Shown: piece after piece, positions 42,094-50,888 of the stretch
Numbering within the stretch: the first letter of the stretch is position 1
How the letters are laid out: every line of letters begins with the position of its first letter
Source of the DNA: Gordonia polyisoprenivorans
GTDB taxonomy: Bacteria; Actinomycetota; Actinomycetes; Mycobacteriales; Mycobacteriaceae
Length of the DNA stretch: 64,000 nt
NCBI RefSeq assembly: GCF_017654315.1
Contig: NZ_CP072203.1
Coordinates: 682,001-746,000 of the forward strand
Reading direction: 5' to 3'
The notes under the pieces: generated by a model
Seen by the model: only the letters and a program-made list of their open reading frames with translations
What the model was told of the DNA's origin: nothing
Database searches by the model: none
Translations under genes and position numbers: made by a program

Positions 42094-42813
42094 TTGGTGG
42101 TGGCCGCCGGGAGAAGCAGTCGTCTGACCGACTATCCGCGACCCAGCGTCGCCGTCGACATCGCCGTACTCAGCGTCGTCGACGCACACCTGAACGTGGT
42201 CATCCAGCGCGATGACGCCGGTACCGCGATGCTGCCCGGACGATTCATCCGCGAGCGGCGCAGCGTCGCCGACACCGTGCGCGAGGTGCTCGAACTCAAA
42301 TTGGGGCTCTCGCCCGACCGCGTCCACCCGCATCTGCTGCGGGTGTTCGACGATCCTGATCGCGATCCCCGCGGGTGGACGATCTCGATCGCACATGCCG
42401 TCGCGCTGCCTGCCGCGCAGCTGACGAGCGTGGTCGGTGAGCTGGTCCCGGTCACTCCTACCGGTGCGTTGGAGTCAGCCGAGCCACTGCTCTACGACCA
42501 TGACCAGATCATTGCAGCCGCCACCGACAGTCTTCGCGAACGCTATGAGGACCGTCCGGATCCCGACAACCTGCTACCGACGCCCTACACCCTCACCGAG
42601 CTGCGGGAACTGCACGAGGCCATCCTCGGCCGACGGCTGATGCGGGATTCGTTCAACCGGCGGGTGCAGCCGCTTCTCGCGCCGCAGGTCGACGGCGCGG
42701 GAGAGCCGGTGACGAGGGTGGCCGGGGGGCGACCGGCTCGCCTCTACGCGCGGAACGCGCCGCCGACGGCGACATTCGGATGGAAGCTCCCGAGCAAGGA
42801 CGCGGACTCATGA
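42094..42813 (+). CDS. NrtR-like Nudix-winged-helix regulator
   Basis: A roughly 239-residue protein: N-terminal Nudix-like fold (PRPSVAVDIAVLSVVDAHLNVVIQRDDAG, LPGRFIRERRSVADTVREVLELKLGL), whose Nudix box lacks the full catalytic GxxxxxExxxxxxxREUxEExGU pattern, and a C-terminal winged helix (LPTPYTLTELRELHEAILGRRLMRDSFNRRV). NrtR regulators sense ADP-ribose and control NAD metabolism genes; here the divergent neighbour is an ADP-ribosylglycohydrolase. The start is TTG 42094, GTG 42097 or GTG 42100; no good ribosome site decides this. Confidence 0.8.
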   Translation: MVVAAGRSSRLTDYPRPSVAVDIAVLSVVDAHLNVVIQRDDAGTAMLPGRFIRERRSVADTVREVLELKLGLSPDRVHPHLLRVFDDPDRDPRGWTISIAHAVALPAAQLTSVVGELVPVTPTGALESAEPLLYDHDQIIAAATDSLRERYEDRPDPDNLLPTPYTLTELRELHEAILGRRLMRDSFNRRVQPLLAPQVDGAGEPVTRVAGGRPARLYARNAPPTATFGWKLPSKDADS

Positions 42814-42829
42814 GTCGGTCACCGCGGCG

Positions 42830-43168
42830 TCAGGGCGTCACCACATAGGTGGTGTGGCCGACGACGGCGCGGGTCATGTTGGCGGGATCGGTGACCGATT
42901 GCTGGGTGTAGTTGGAGTGAACGATCCACCGGCCGACCGTGTTCAGGTAGTTCGAGGCGCTGAAGCTGGGGCCATCGGGCCAGTTGTCGGTGTTGGCCCA
43001 GCCGTCCCAGCGGCGGCTGAGGTCGGTGACGGTGTATTGCGTGGTCTCGGGGGTGGGCAGCAGCTGCACGCCGTCGAGCGTTTTCCCTGGTGCGCCGCCG
43101 AGGCGTCGTTGCGGATTCCCGATCAGTACGAAGGAAAGATCATCGGCGTCAGGGGCGTCCGGTTTGCT
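42830..43168 (-). pseudogene. C-terminal half of a PE-PPE-type hydrolase, cut by an insertion sequence
   Basis: This fragment continues the hydrolase interrupted by the ISL3 element: DAPDADDLSFVLIGNPQRRLGG then a strand and a C-terminal VVGHTTYVVTP. The FVLIGNP.R..GG motif is typical of the PE-PPE hydrolase domain. Read across the element with one copy of the 8-bp duplication, it joins the N-terminal piece in frame. It has no start of its own outside the insertion. Confidence 0.85.
43161..43168. repeat. Target site duplication, left copy
   Basis: GGTTTGCT, identical to 44641-44648 on the other side of the element. An 8-bp duplication is the usual size for ISL3-family insertions. Confidence 0.85.
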
Positions 43169-44640
43169 GGCTCTTCCTAATTCAGAGTGCATTCAGGCTT
43201 TCTGCGAGTTGGCCGGAGTGGATGAGTGACCGCAAGATGTAGTGCTTGAGGTTGCGGAACCCGAGTGCGATACCCCGGAGGTGCTCGAGGCGCCCGTTGA
43301 TGGCTTCGACGGGGCCGTTGGAGGCGCCGGTGTCGAAGTAGGCGAGGATCTCGGCACGTCGGGCCCACAACGACCGTCCGAGTTGCGCTACCTCGGCGAG
43401 GCCGGCGGGTAGGCCGGTATGGATACGTTTGAGCAGCTTGTACATCGCGATCTTCCCGTCCCGCTTGTTGGACTGGTCGTAAGCGTCGATCAGATCCTGA
43501 TAGATCGCGTAGGTGATGGCCACCGCCACGTGCTCCTCCCGGGCGTCCAGGCCCGTGCGTAGGCGGGTTTTCTGGTTATCGGTGAGCAGCCCGATCCGGG
43601 TCAGCAGGGTGCGGCGGATGCCGTAGAGCGGATCCCCGCTGCGGCCTCGATGTCCGCACGTATCCTGTTGCACGCGTTGACGACACAGGGTGAGTTTCTC
43701 TGCGGCGAGGTGTACGACGTGGAAGGGGTCCATCACTGCCCGTGCCTTGTCGAGGGATTCGGCGGTGGCGGTGCGGTAGCCGGTGAACCCGTCCATCGTG
43801 ACCACCCGGATACGGTCGCGGAACGCCGGATCACGCGCGTCGAGCCAGTCCTTCAACGCGGCTTTGGAGCGCCCGGCGACCATATCCAACAACCGGGCCG
43901 GACCGGTACCGTCCACGATTGGGGTCAGGTCGACCAGTACCGTCACGAAACTCGGATCACCCTGGCCGCGAACATGTTTCCACTTGTGTTCATCCACGCC
44001 TAATACGCGGACGCCGGCCAGGCGTGCGGGTGCGGCGGCCAGCGTCTTCGCCGCCTCACACGCCAGGGTGTTGACGGTGTTCCAGCTCAACCCCACCGCG
44101 GCCGCCGCCGCGGTGACCGACATCTTGTCGCAGATCATCGACCGCATGATCCAGGTGGTGGTACGGCGGGTGACCTGCGCACGCGGGGCCACGATCGCGC
44201 CCAGGTCGGCCCGGAACACCGACGTCGCGCAGGCGTCGTTGCCGCACGTGTATCGGGGCACCGTCAGGTGCAGCCGGGTCGGATGCCCGACGATCGGCAG
44301 ATCGGCGACCTCACGGTCGACATGATCACGCAACTGCCCGGCCTGCCCGCAGGACGGGCACATGTTCTTCGGGTCCAGGAGCTGGCAGAACAGGTGGGTA
44401 CGGTCCTGGCCGTCGACGGCGGCATCGGTGATCGTCACCCCCAACTCGATGGTGCGGCAAATCGTGTCGGCAATAGCGCTACGCTGCGTCATGGGTCCTG
44501 TGAGTGTTCGGATGAGTGTGTAGGAGCTTTCATCTTCACACCACAGGACCCGCCCACATCACGCGGCTCACACCCGCAAATCCGACCTACATCTTGTGGT
44601 CGATAGAACCTGTTTCACGCACCGTCAATCCTGAAGAGCC
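43169..44640. mobile_element. ISL3-family insertion sequence (1472 bp)
   Basis: Bounded by the 8-bp duplication GGTTTGCT. The ends begin GGCTCTTC and close GAAGAGCC, giving terminal inverted repeats identical for 8 bp, with scattered matches over about 20 further bases. It carries one transposase gene occupying most of its length. The element interrupts a PE-PPE-type hydrolase gene and looks recent, because the duplication is intact and the transposase frame is complete. Confidence 0.88.
43182..44492 (-). CDS. ISL3-family transposase
   Basis: A 436-residue transposase. The N-terminal zinc-ribbon-like region is CPSCGQ...CGNDAC and a helix-turn-helix follows (MSVTAAAAAVGLSWNTVNTLA). The DDE catalytic residues are in RVLGVDEHKW, VVTMDGFTGYR with the following DPFHV, and NGPVEAINGRLEHLRG (Glu). 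All three are intact, so the enzyme may be active. It fills most of the insertion sequence and has the same strand as the interrupted hydrolase. Confidence 0.92.
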   Translation of the reverse strand: MTQRSAIADTICRTIELGVTITDAAVDGQDRTHLFCQLLDPKNMCPSCGQAGQLRDHVDREVADLPIVGHPTRLHLTVPRYTCGNDACATSVFRADLGAIVAPRAQVTRRTTTWIMRSMICDKMSVTAAAAAVGLSWNTVNTLACEAAKTLAAAPARLAGVRVLGVDEHKWKHVRGQGDPSFVTVLVDLTPIVDGTGPARLLDMVAGRSKAALKDWLDARDPAFRDRIRVVTMDGFTGYRTATAESLDKARAVMDPFHVVHLAAEKLTLCRQRVQQDTCGHRGRSGDPLYGIRRTLLTRIGLLTDNQKTRLRTGLDAREEHVAVAITYAIYQDLIDAYDQSNKRDGKIAMYKLLKRIHTGLPAGLAEVAQLGRSLWARRAEILAYFDTGASNGPVEAINGRLEHLRGIALGFRNLKHYILRSLIHSGQLAESLNAL

Positions 44641-44648
44641 GGTTTGCT
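44641..44648. repeat. Target site duplication, right copy
   Basis: GGTTTGCT, direct copy of 43161-43168. Confidence 0.85.
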
Positions 44649-45026
44649 CGCGTAGTACCGGAGCCATTCCGAGGCGATCTGCGCACCGCGCGAGTAGCCG
44701 AAAACGATCTTCCTACCGGGAGTATTCATGATTGCGGTGTTCAATGCGTCGCGCCCGGCATTCAATCCGGCCATCGTCAAATCGGCGTTCGAGGGCACCG
44801 TCACCGGCGTGCCGTGCGACGGTGCGAACCCGCTCAACGTGGTGTTCATCAGGTCGAACAGATTGCCCGCATTGAAATCTAATGGCTGACAAGTCAATAC
44901 GGTCGTGCCCTCGGCGTCGGCCTGAAATCTGGCTGGGGCCGCGTGGGCTGGGGCCGCGGTGATCAGCCCGGCGAGGACGGCGAAGATGGAGGCGAACAGG
45001 ACAATTCGGGCACGCAAACGTAGCAC
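44641..45026 (-). pseudogene. N-terminal half of the interrupted PE-PPE-type hydrolase
   Basis: Starts with a signal peptide (residues 1-30, LRLRARIVLFASIFAVLAG then AAPAHAA). The hydrolase nucleophile motif GYSRGAQIASEWLRYYASKP is present just before the insertion point, with GxSxG-like GYSRG. Joined to 42830-43160 through one copy of the 8-bp duplication it gives a 238-codon secreted alpha/beta hydrolase of the PE-PPE type, which is inactive in its present form. Confidence 0.85.
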
Positions 45027-45181
45027 TGAAGATCCATTCGTAATCCCCGTGAAATTGTGGACCCACAGGACACTACGCGGTGAAAGGTATTCCTGTCACC
45101 GCAGCAAATGTCGCGATCTGGTGTCAAGGAATGCGCGAAAGATTACATCGTCCCGACATTGTTGACGACAAGCGGTGAATG

Positions 45182-46749
45182 TCACCCGGCTGACGACAAA
45201 TGACTCTTCTTGATGTCGGCTTTCTTGATCTTGCCCGACGGCGTGAGCGGCAGGGAATCGACGACGACGATCTCCTCGGGCTGCTTGTAGCGCGCGAGTT
45301 GCTCGGCACACAGTGCACGCAACTCGGCCACGTCGATGACGTCGTCGAGCACCACGAACGCCACGCCCACCTCGCCGTAGGTCTCGTCGGGCACCCCGAT
45401 GACCGCGGCCAGCACCACATGCGGATGCGACGTCAGCACGTTCTCGACCTCCGCGGGATACACGTTGTAGCCGCCGCGTACATCTCCTTGCGGCGTCCCC
45501 GCAGCACGATGTGCCCGTCGGGGCGCGCGGTCGCCATGTCGCCGGTGCGCAGCCAGCCGTCGGTTCCGAAGGCGTCGGTCGTCGCATCCGGGCGTTGCCA
45601 GTAGCCGGCCGCCACACAGTCACCGGCGATCTGGAGTTCCCCGTCGGCGCCGGTCTCGACCTCGTTGTCGTCGGCGTCGACGACACGCGCCCGGAAGTCG
45701 CCGATGGCAACGCCGAGGGTCTCGACGAGCGTGTCGAGGTCATCGCCCTCGGCGGAGATGATGCAGCCACCCGAGGTTTCCGACAGTCCGTACAGATTGG
45801 CCAGGCGCGCACCGGGGAAGGCGTCGATGACGCGTCGCCCGAGCGCGGGATCGACATTCGATCCGCCGATCACACAGGTCCGGACCCGCGAGAGGTCGGC
45901 GTCGGCGAAGGTCGGTTCGGCCTCCATCAACGCGAACATCGTCGGCACACCCACACACATGGTGGCGCCGTGCGCGACGATCGCGGCCAGCGACTGCTGC
46001 GGATGGAAGCCGGGCACCAGGATGAGTCGTGCGCCGACCGTCATCGCCGCGAGGACGGTGCACGTCAGGCCGCCGACGTGATTGAACGGCATGTGCGCGA
46101 TTACGGCGTCGTCGGGACGTTGCTCGAGGTGAGCGGCCTGCGCACGCGCCGAGGCGAGCAGGCTCGCGTGGGTGAGCATGGCGCCCTTGGGTGCTCCGGT
46201 GGTACCCGAGGTGTAGAGCAGCACCGCGGGCGTGAGGATCGGAACCGGCTCCCACTCGCCGTCGACGTCGGGTGCGGAATCGATGAGGTGCTGCCAGGTG
46301 CGGCTGGTCGAGAAACCCGCACCGTGCAGGAAGACGTAGTGGTTCACCCCGGGCAGGCGTTTGCGGAAATCGTCGAGGAAGGAGACGAAATCGAAGCCGT
46401 GGTGTTCGGCGGCGCAGATGAGCACCGTCGCCCCGGACTCGTTGAGCATGTAGTCGAGTTCGGCCTCGCGGTAGAGGACGTTGAGCGCCACCACGGTCGC
46501 GCCGACCCGGGTGGCGCCGATCAGCGTGATGATCCACTCCGCGCAGTTCGGAGCCGCGAGCGCCACCCGGTCGCCCGGGCCGACGCCGATGGTCTGCAAC
46601 GCGCGGGCCAGTTGGTCGGCGGTGTCGCGGACCTGCGCGTACGACCACGTGCCCTCGGGCGTGACGAGGAACGGGGCGTCGGGGGTGCGGGCGACGGCGT
46701 CGTCCATGAGCGTCGGGATCGTCGGTGCTGTACTGATCGGGTCGGTCAT
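45182..46749 (-). pseudogene. Frameshifted acyl-CoA ligase
   Basis: ANL-family ligase: LLYTSGTTGAPKGAMLTHAS near residue 182, GLSETSGGC, and DGWLRTGDMATARPDGHIVLRGRRKEMY, then the frame breaks. The C-terminal domain resumes in another frame as GYNVYPAEVENVLTSHPHVVLAAVIGVPDETYGE and ends PLTPSGKIKKADIKK. The break is near 45475: the expected RGGYNVYP follows KEMY only if one base is restored (a C after TAC on the minus strand). It is a true pseudogene or a sequencing error; both halves are otherwise intact. The ATG at 46749 fits. Confidence 0.8.
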
Positions 46750-46842
46750 GGAGACTCCGTGGTCGGCGATGGCGCGTCGGTGAACGCGCCTACGCCGATG
46801 ATGCCGGAAGCCGGTGGCGGAGTCGCCGGATTGGCGATGCGG

Positions 46843-46895
46843 CCGATCGGTATGACAATTCCGCCGGATTCCGGGTGTCATGTCATACGGATCGG
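46843..46895. repeat. TATGAC palindromic element, copy 2
   Basis: CCGATCGGTATGACA (46843-46857) and its inverted partner TGTCATACGGATCGG (46881-46895) agree at 14 of 15 positions around a 23-base loop with CCGGATTCCGG. Related to the element at 1993-2037. It is between the 3' end of a P450 gene and the start of the frameshifted ligase. Confidence 0.6.
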
Positions 46896-46907
46896 CGCGC
46901 GCCGGGT

Positions 46908-48317
46908 CTACCGCCTGCGGATGTCGATGGGCAGGCCGTCGGCGGGGGTGGGGCCGGTGCCGTATTCGAGATCGAGACGGTAGTCGGCGGGAACGGTCCA
47001 CTCGAAGCGCAGCAGCATCTGGTGCAGGATCGACTTCACTTCCATCCCACCGAAATACAGGCCGATGCACTTGTGTGCGCCGCCGCCGAAGGGGGACCAG
47101 GCGAAGCGGTGCACCTTGTCTTCGCGGCGTTCCGGGGAGAACCGTCCGGGATCCCACTTGGTGGGCTCGGGCCACCATTCCTCGCGCAGCATCGTCGCCC
47201 ACGGGTGGATCGCGATGATGGTGCCCGCCGGCACGAAGTGGCCGAGGATGTCGGTGTCGGCGATGGCTTTTCGGAACAACATGCCGACCGGGGCGTTGAT
47301 GCGCAAGGTCTCCTTGAACGCGAGATCCATGCTGGGCAGCGCGTCCTGGTCGTCGTAGTCGAGGGTGTCCTTGCCCAGGGCCAGCGATTCGTCCCGAAGT
47401 CGTTGCTGCCATTCCGGATTGCGGCCCAGGTAGTGCGTCATCATCGACAGCGCGATGGTCGAGGTGTCGTGGGCGGCCATCATGACGAAGATCATGTGGT
47501 TCACGACGTCCTCGTCGGAGAAGGTGTTGCCCTCGTCGTCCTCGCTGTGGCACAGCACCGAGAACAGGTCGTCGCCGTTGCCTGCGCGCCGGGCGGGGAT
47601 CTCGGAGCGGAAGTACTCCTGCAGCAACTCACGCCCGCGCAGGCCGCGCGCCCAGGTGAAGTTTCCGACGTCGGACCGGATGAGCGCCTGCCCACCGCGG
47701 ACCGCGGCTTCGAAGGCCTGCTCGAGGCGTTGATTCTCGTCGGCGGCCAGGGTTGAGCCGACGAACACCTCCGACGCCAGTGACAGCAACAGTTCCTTGG
47801 TCTGGGTGTACATCGGGAAGCCGCGTCCCACATCCCAATTCGCGAGGGTCTTCTCGATGTGGGGGGTCATGAGATCGAGGTAGCGGGTCAGTCGTGGCTT
47901 GGCGAACGCCTGCTGCATGATCCGGCGGTGATGCATGTGCTCACCGAAGTCCAGCAGCATGACCCCGCGCCGGAAGAACGGCCCGATGAGCGGCTCCCAG
48001 CCCTCCTCGCTGGAGAATGCTTTCTCGCGGTTCATCCACGCGCATTCGATCGCCTCGGGGCCGACGAGGGTGACCATGTCCATGTTGAGCGACCCCGACC
48101 ACGACACCGGCCCGTACTTCTCGAACCGTTCCATCGCGCTGCCGAGGGGATCGGCGAGTGCCTCGAAGGTGTTGCCGAAGAACGGCAGACCCGCGTCGCC
48201 CAACACCGGCTTCAGGCCGGAGCCGGCCGGCGGCTCGGCCAGCACCTTGGTGGGTCGTGGGTACACGGACGTGGCCGTTGCCAGCGCCTTCTGGAATCGC
48301 TTCGCCACCGTCGGCAT
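46908..48317 (-). CDS. Cytochrome P450
   Basis: A 469-residue P450, longer than the other one in the window. The I-helix has the usual MAAHDTSTIAL, ExxR is FKETLR, and the heme loop is SPFGGGAHKCIGLYFGGMEVK. The N-terminal part (VAKRFQKALATATSV...PGLPFFGNT-like GDAGLPFFGNTFEAL) resembles CYPs that act on lipids or terpenoids, but no ferredoxin lies beside it. A GGGAGG site supports ATG 48317. An inverted repeat sits 48 bases upstream. Confidence 0.85.
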   Translation of the reverse strand: MPTVAKRFQKALATATSVYPRPTKVLAEPPAGSGLKPVLGDAGLPFFGNTFEALADPLGSAMERFEKYGPVSWSGSLNMDMVTLVGPEAIECAWMNREKAFSSEEGWEPLIGPFFRRGVMLLDFGEHMHHRRIMQQAFAKPRLTRYLDLMTPHIEKTLANWDVGRGFPMYTQTKELLLSLASEVFVGSTLAADENQRLEQAFEAAVRGGQALIRSDVGNFTWARGLRGRELLQEYFRSEIPARRAGNGDDLFSVLCHSEDDEGNTFSDEDVVNHMIFVMMAAHDTSTIALSMMTHYLGRNPEWQQRLRDESLALGKDTLDYDDQDALPSMDLAFKETLRINAPVGMLFRKAIADTDILGHFVPAGTIIAIHPWATMLREEWWPEPTKWDPGRFSPERREDKVHRFAWSPFGGGAHKCIGLYFGGMEVKSILHQMLLRFEWTVPADYRLDLEYGTGPTPADGLPIDIRRR

Positions 48318-48364
48318 CGTCTGACCTCCCACATCGTCGGCGGAGCGCTCCGCCGGGTCATCTA

Positions 48365-48388
48365 GACACAAACTGAGATCTTTGTGTC
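48365..48388. promoter_or_regulatory. Operator-like inverted repeat overlapping a minus-strand promoter
   Basis: GACACAAA-CTGAGATC-TTTGTGTC, perfect 8-bp arms. On the minus strand the outer TTGACA could be a -35 element with a TAGA-type -10 about 18 bases on, so binding would block the promoter of the P450 gene. Confidence 0.5.
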
Positions 48389-48456
48389 AATGCCGTCAGT
48401 GTACAAGTCGGATGTGGTCCCCGTCACCCCCTCCGGTGAACGGGTGTTCCCGGGCG

Positions 48457-49971
48457 TCAGGCGTGATCGGCGGTGACCGGCGCGCGGCCGAACACCAGCC
48501 CGTCGTCGACCTTGTCGCGATGGTGATCGAGCAGGTCACGGTAATAGTTGTGCCGGACCTCCCACGCCCCGCGCGTCCCCGACTTGGGGTAGGCCTCCGG
48601 CGAACGCAGCACGTAACCGGCCTGCAGATCCCAGATGGACTTCGACGGCATCGACCGCTCGCCCAGATGCGGGTAGGCGTGGGTGTAGCCGTGCTCGCGC
48701 ATGTAGGCGACGAGTTCGGCAATCGACTGGGCGGTCATGTCGGCGCGCAACGTCCACGACGCATTCGTGTAGCCCAGCGACCACGCGAGATTCGGTACGT
48801 CCTCGAGGAAGCGACTCTTGAACAGGAACCGGTCATGGGGCTTCACCTCGGCGCCGTCGATGCGCAGGGTGATCCCGCCGAAGGCCTGTAATTGCAGGCC
48901 GGTCGCGGTGACGACGATGTCGGCGTCGAGATGACGCCCGGAGGTCAGGGTGACACCGGTGGCGTCGAGACGCTCGATGTGGTCGGTGACCATCTCCACC
49001 GACCCCGACGCGATCGCCTGGAACAGGTCGGCGTCGGGGACCATACACATCCGCTGATCCCACGGATCGTAGGTGGGATTGAAGTGGACGTCGACGGGAT
49101 AGTCCGCCGGCAGGTTCTTGACGACGCCGGAGCGGATGAGTTTGCGCCCCAGCGCGGGAAATCGATGGGTGGCGTGCACCAGCGCGGCGGTCTGCAGCGC
49201 GTATCGCGACCGGACGACACGATGGGCCGCATTGCGCGGCAATACTTTCCGCACCAGCGGCGCGAAGACCTGCTTCTGCGGCGAGGAGTAGATGTAGGAC
49301 GGCGAACGCTGCAACATCGTCACGTGTGCGGCGGTGCGGGCCAGCGCCGGGATGAGGCTGACCGCGGTCGCGCCGCTGCCGATGACGACGATGCGCTTGC
49401 CGGCGTAGTCGAGATCCTCGGGCCAGAGCTGCGGGTGGACGACCGGTCCGGTGAAGTCGTCGAGACCGGGAAACGGCGGTGTGTAGGGGTGGTCGTAGTC
49501 GTAGTACCCGGTGGCCAGCGCGACGAAACGACAACGATAGCGCTCGGCCGGGTGGGACTCGCCCTGCTCGGCGGAGACCGTCCAGGTGTCGGTGCTCGAA
49601 TCCCAGTCGGCGCCCTCGACCCGGCGATCGAACCGCATGTGGGTATCGATGCCGTGCGCGTGCGCGGTGTGCACCAGGTAGTCGCGGATGTGCCCGCCGT
49701 CGGCGAGTGCCTCCGGTCGCCGCCACGGTTGGAACGGATAGCTCAGCGAGAAGATGTCACTATCGGAGCGCACACCCGGATACCGGAACAGATCCCAGGT
49801 GCCGCCGATCCGTGGGCGGCGCTCCAGGATGACGTAGCGCACGTCGGGGTTGCGTTCGCGCAGGCGATAGGCTACGTCGATCCCCGACAATCCCGCTCCG
49901 ATGATGACGACGTCGGTGTCGACGGTGATCGGCTCGTCGCCGCTGGTGGTGGGCTCGTCGGTAGTTGTCAC
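48457..49971 (-). CDS. Baeyer-Villiger monooxygenase (EthA-like)
   Basis: A 504-residue type I Baeyer-Villiger monooxygenase: GAGLSGIDVAYRL FAD motif, GGTWDLFRYPGVRSDSD, fingerprint FTGPVVHPQLWP and NADPH motif VVIGSGATAVSL. The C-terminal WDQRMCMVPDADLF region matches the EthA group that acts on ketones and thioamides such as ethionamide. The GTG at 49971 has GAGGAGG in front; the upstream ATG has no ribosome site. The gene has a paralogue of equal length at 55696-57210. Confidence 0.85.
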   Translation of the reverse strand: MTTTDEPTTSGDEPITVDTDVVIIGAGLSGIDVAYRLRERNPDVRYVILERRPRIGGTWDLFRYPGVRSDSDIFSLSYPFQPWRRPEALADGGHIRDYLVHTAHAHGIDTHMRFDRRVEGADWDSSTDTWTVSAEQGESHPAERYRCRFVALATGYYDYDHPYTPPFPGLDDFTGPVVHPQLWPEDLDYAGKRIVVIGSGATAVSLIPALARTAAHVTMLQRSPSYIYSSPQKQVFAPLVRKVLPRNAAHRVVRSRYALQTAALVHATHRFPALGRKLIRSGVVKNLPADYPVDVHFNPTYDPWDQRMCMVPDADLFQAIASGSVEMVTDHIERLDATGVTLTSGRHLDADIVVTATGLQLQAFGGITLRIDGAEVKPHDRFLFKSRFLEDVPNLAWSLGYTNASWTLRADMTAQSIAELVAYMREHGYTHAYPHLGERSMPSKSIWDLQAGYVLRSPEAYPKSGTRGAWEVRHNYYRDLLDHHRDKVDDGLVFGRAPVTADHA

Positions 49972-50072
49972 CGGTGACCTCCTCGTGATGCTCGTGCTCC
50001 CCATCGTGTGACGAGCACGGGCGCGGGCGCAGCGAATCGGCCGAAGTCGCCGAAGAAGTCGGGCCCGCGGGT

Positions 50073-50477
50073 TCAGCCGCGGGAGAGGTGGAAGGTCAGC
50101 AGGGTGGTGCGGCCGTTGATCGATCGGCCCCAGTATCCGCCGCGGCCGTCGGGGGTCAGCTCGTCGCGGACGAATCCGACCGGGGTGCCGCTGTAGTCGA
50201 TGACGACGACCTCGGCGTTGTCGAGTACCGAGCGCCCCGGATACACCCGGCCGGGGAACGCCCAGCCGATCGCGGTGTTGTTGATGACCGACGATCCGGT
50301 GAACGACTTGCCGTACCAGACGATGTTGCCCGGCGGGAAGCTCGTCACCGTCCCCGCGTAGTAGCCGCCGGGCATGGCGGGTGCGGCGTGCGCGTCGCCC
50401 GCTCCGATCAGGCCGGCGGCTACTGCGGCGGATGTCGCTGCTGCGATGGCGGTGAGTCGAATGGTGTTGCGTGACAT
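50073..50477 (-). CDS. Secreted protein of unknown function
   Basis: A 134-residue exported protein: signal peptide in residues 1-32 (TIRLTAIAAATSAAVAAG, DAHAAP), then a domain rich in Gly/Tyr (PGGYYAGTVTSFPPGNIVWYGKSFTG) and ending in NGRTTLLTFHLSRG. No family recognised. AGGAG is placed before the ATG. Confidence 0.7.
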   Translation of the reverse strand: MSRNTIRLTAIAAATSAAVAAGLIGAGDAHAAPAMPGGYYAGTVTSFPPGNIVWYGKSFTGSSVINNTAIGWAFPGRVYPGRSVLDNAEVVVIDYSGTPVGFVRDELTPDGRGGYWGRSINGRTTLLTFHLSRG

Positions 50478-50588
50478 GGTGACTCCTGACCCGGGCAGGC
50501 CTGGTGTCCGGTTGGGGGTATTCGACCTGAATTCAACAATCGCACACCGGTGGCGACGGGAAGCGGATTTCGTCGACATCCCGGACCG

Positions 50589-50858
50589 TCACGGCCGCTC
50601 GCGGCCGTTCTCCAACCGGACACCACCCCACACGCCGCTCATCCGGTTGCGTCGGCCCCACTGCTCGCAGCCCTCGCGGATCGGGCACGCCGCGCACACC
50701 GACGCGGCATGGGAATAGTCGTCGGTGGGAAACGGGAACCAGTCCTCGGGATTCTCGCCGACGGCCGCGCAGGCGGCTGCCGCCCAGTCGACGTCGAGGG
50801 TGGATCGTAACAGCATCGACAGTGGCAGGGAGAGGGGACGCAACTCCGGGGCGGTCAT
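50589..50858 (-). CDS. WhiB-family Fe-S regulator
   Basis: An 89-residue WhiB-like protein. Four cysteines bind the cluster: one in AAACAAVGENPEDWFPF, and VCAACPIREGCEQW (Cys-x2-Cys-x5-Cys). The GVWGG turn and the basic tail are present. WhiB proteins bind the sigma-A region and control gene expression in response to redox or NO. It is small and alone; GAGGAG lies upstream. Confidence 0.9.
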   Translation of the reverse strand: MTAPELRPLSLPLSMLLRSTLDVDWAAAACAAVGENPEDWFPFPTDDYSHAASVCAACPIREGCEQWGRRNRMSGVWGGVRLENGRERP

Positions 50859-50888
50859 CGGCGGTCTCCTCTCCCCGCCTACCGGCGG

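Noticed and set aside
46750..47553. Upstream extension of the frameshifted ligase into the P450 gene
   Set aside because: It is another-frame read of the P450; the ligase family starts at 46749.
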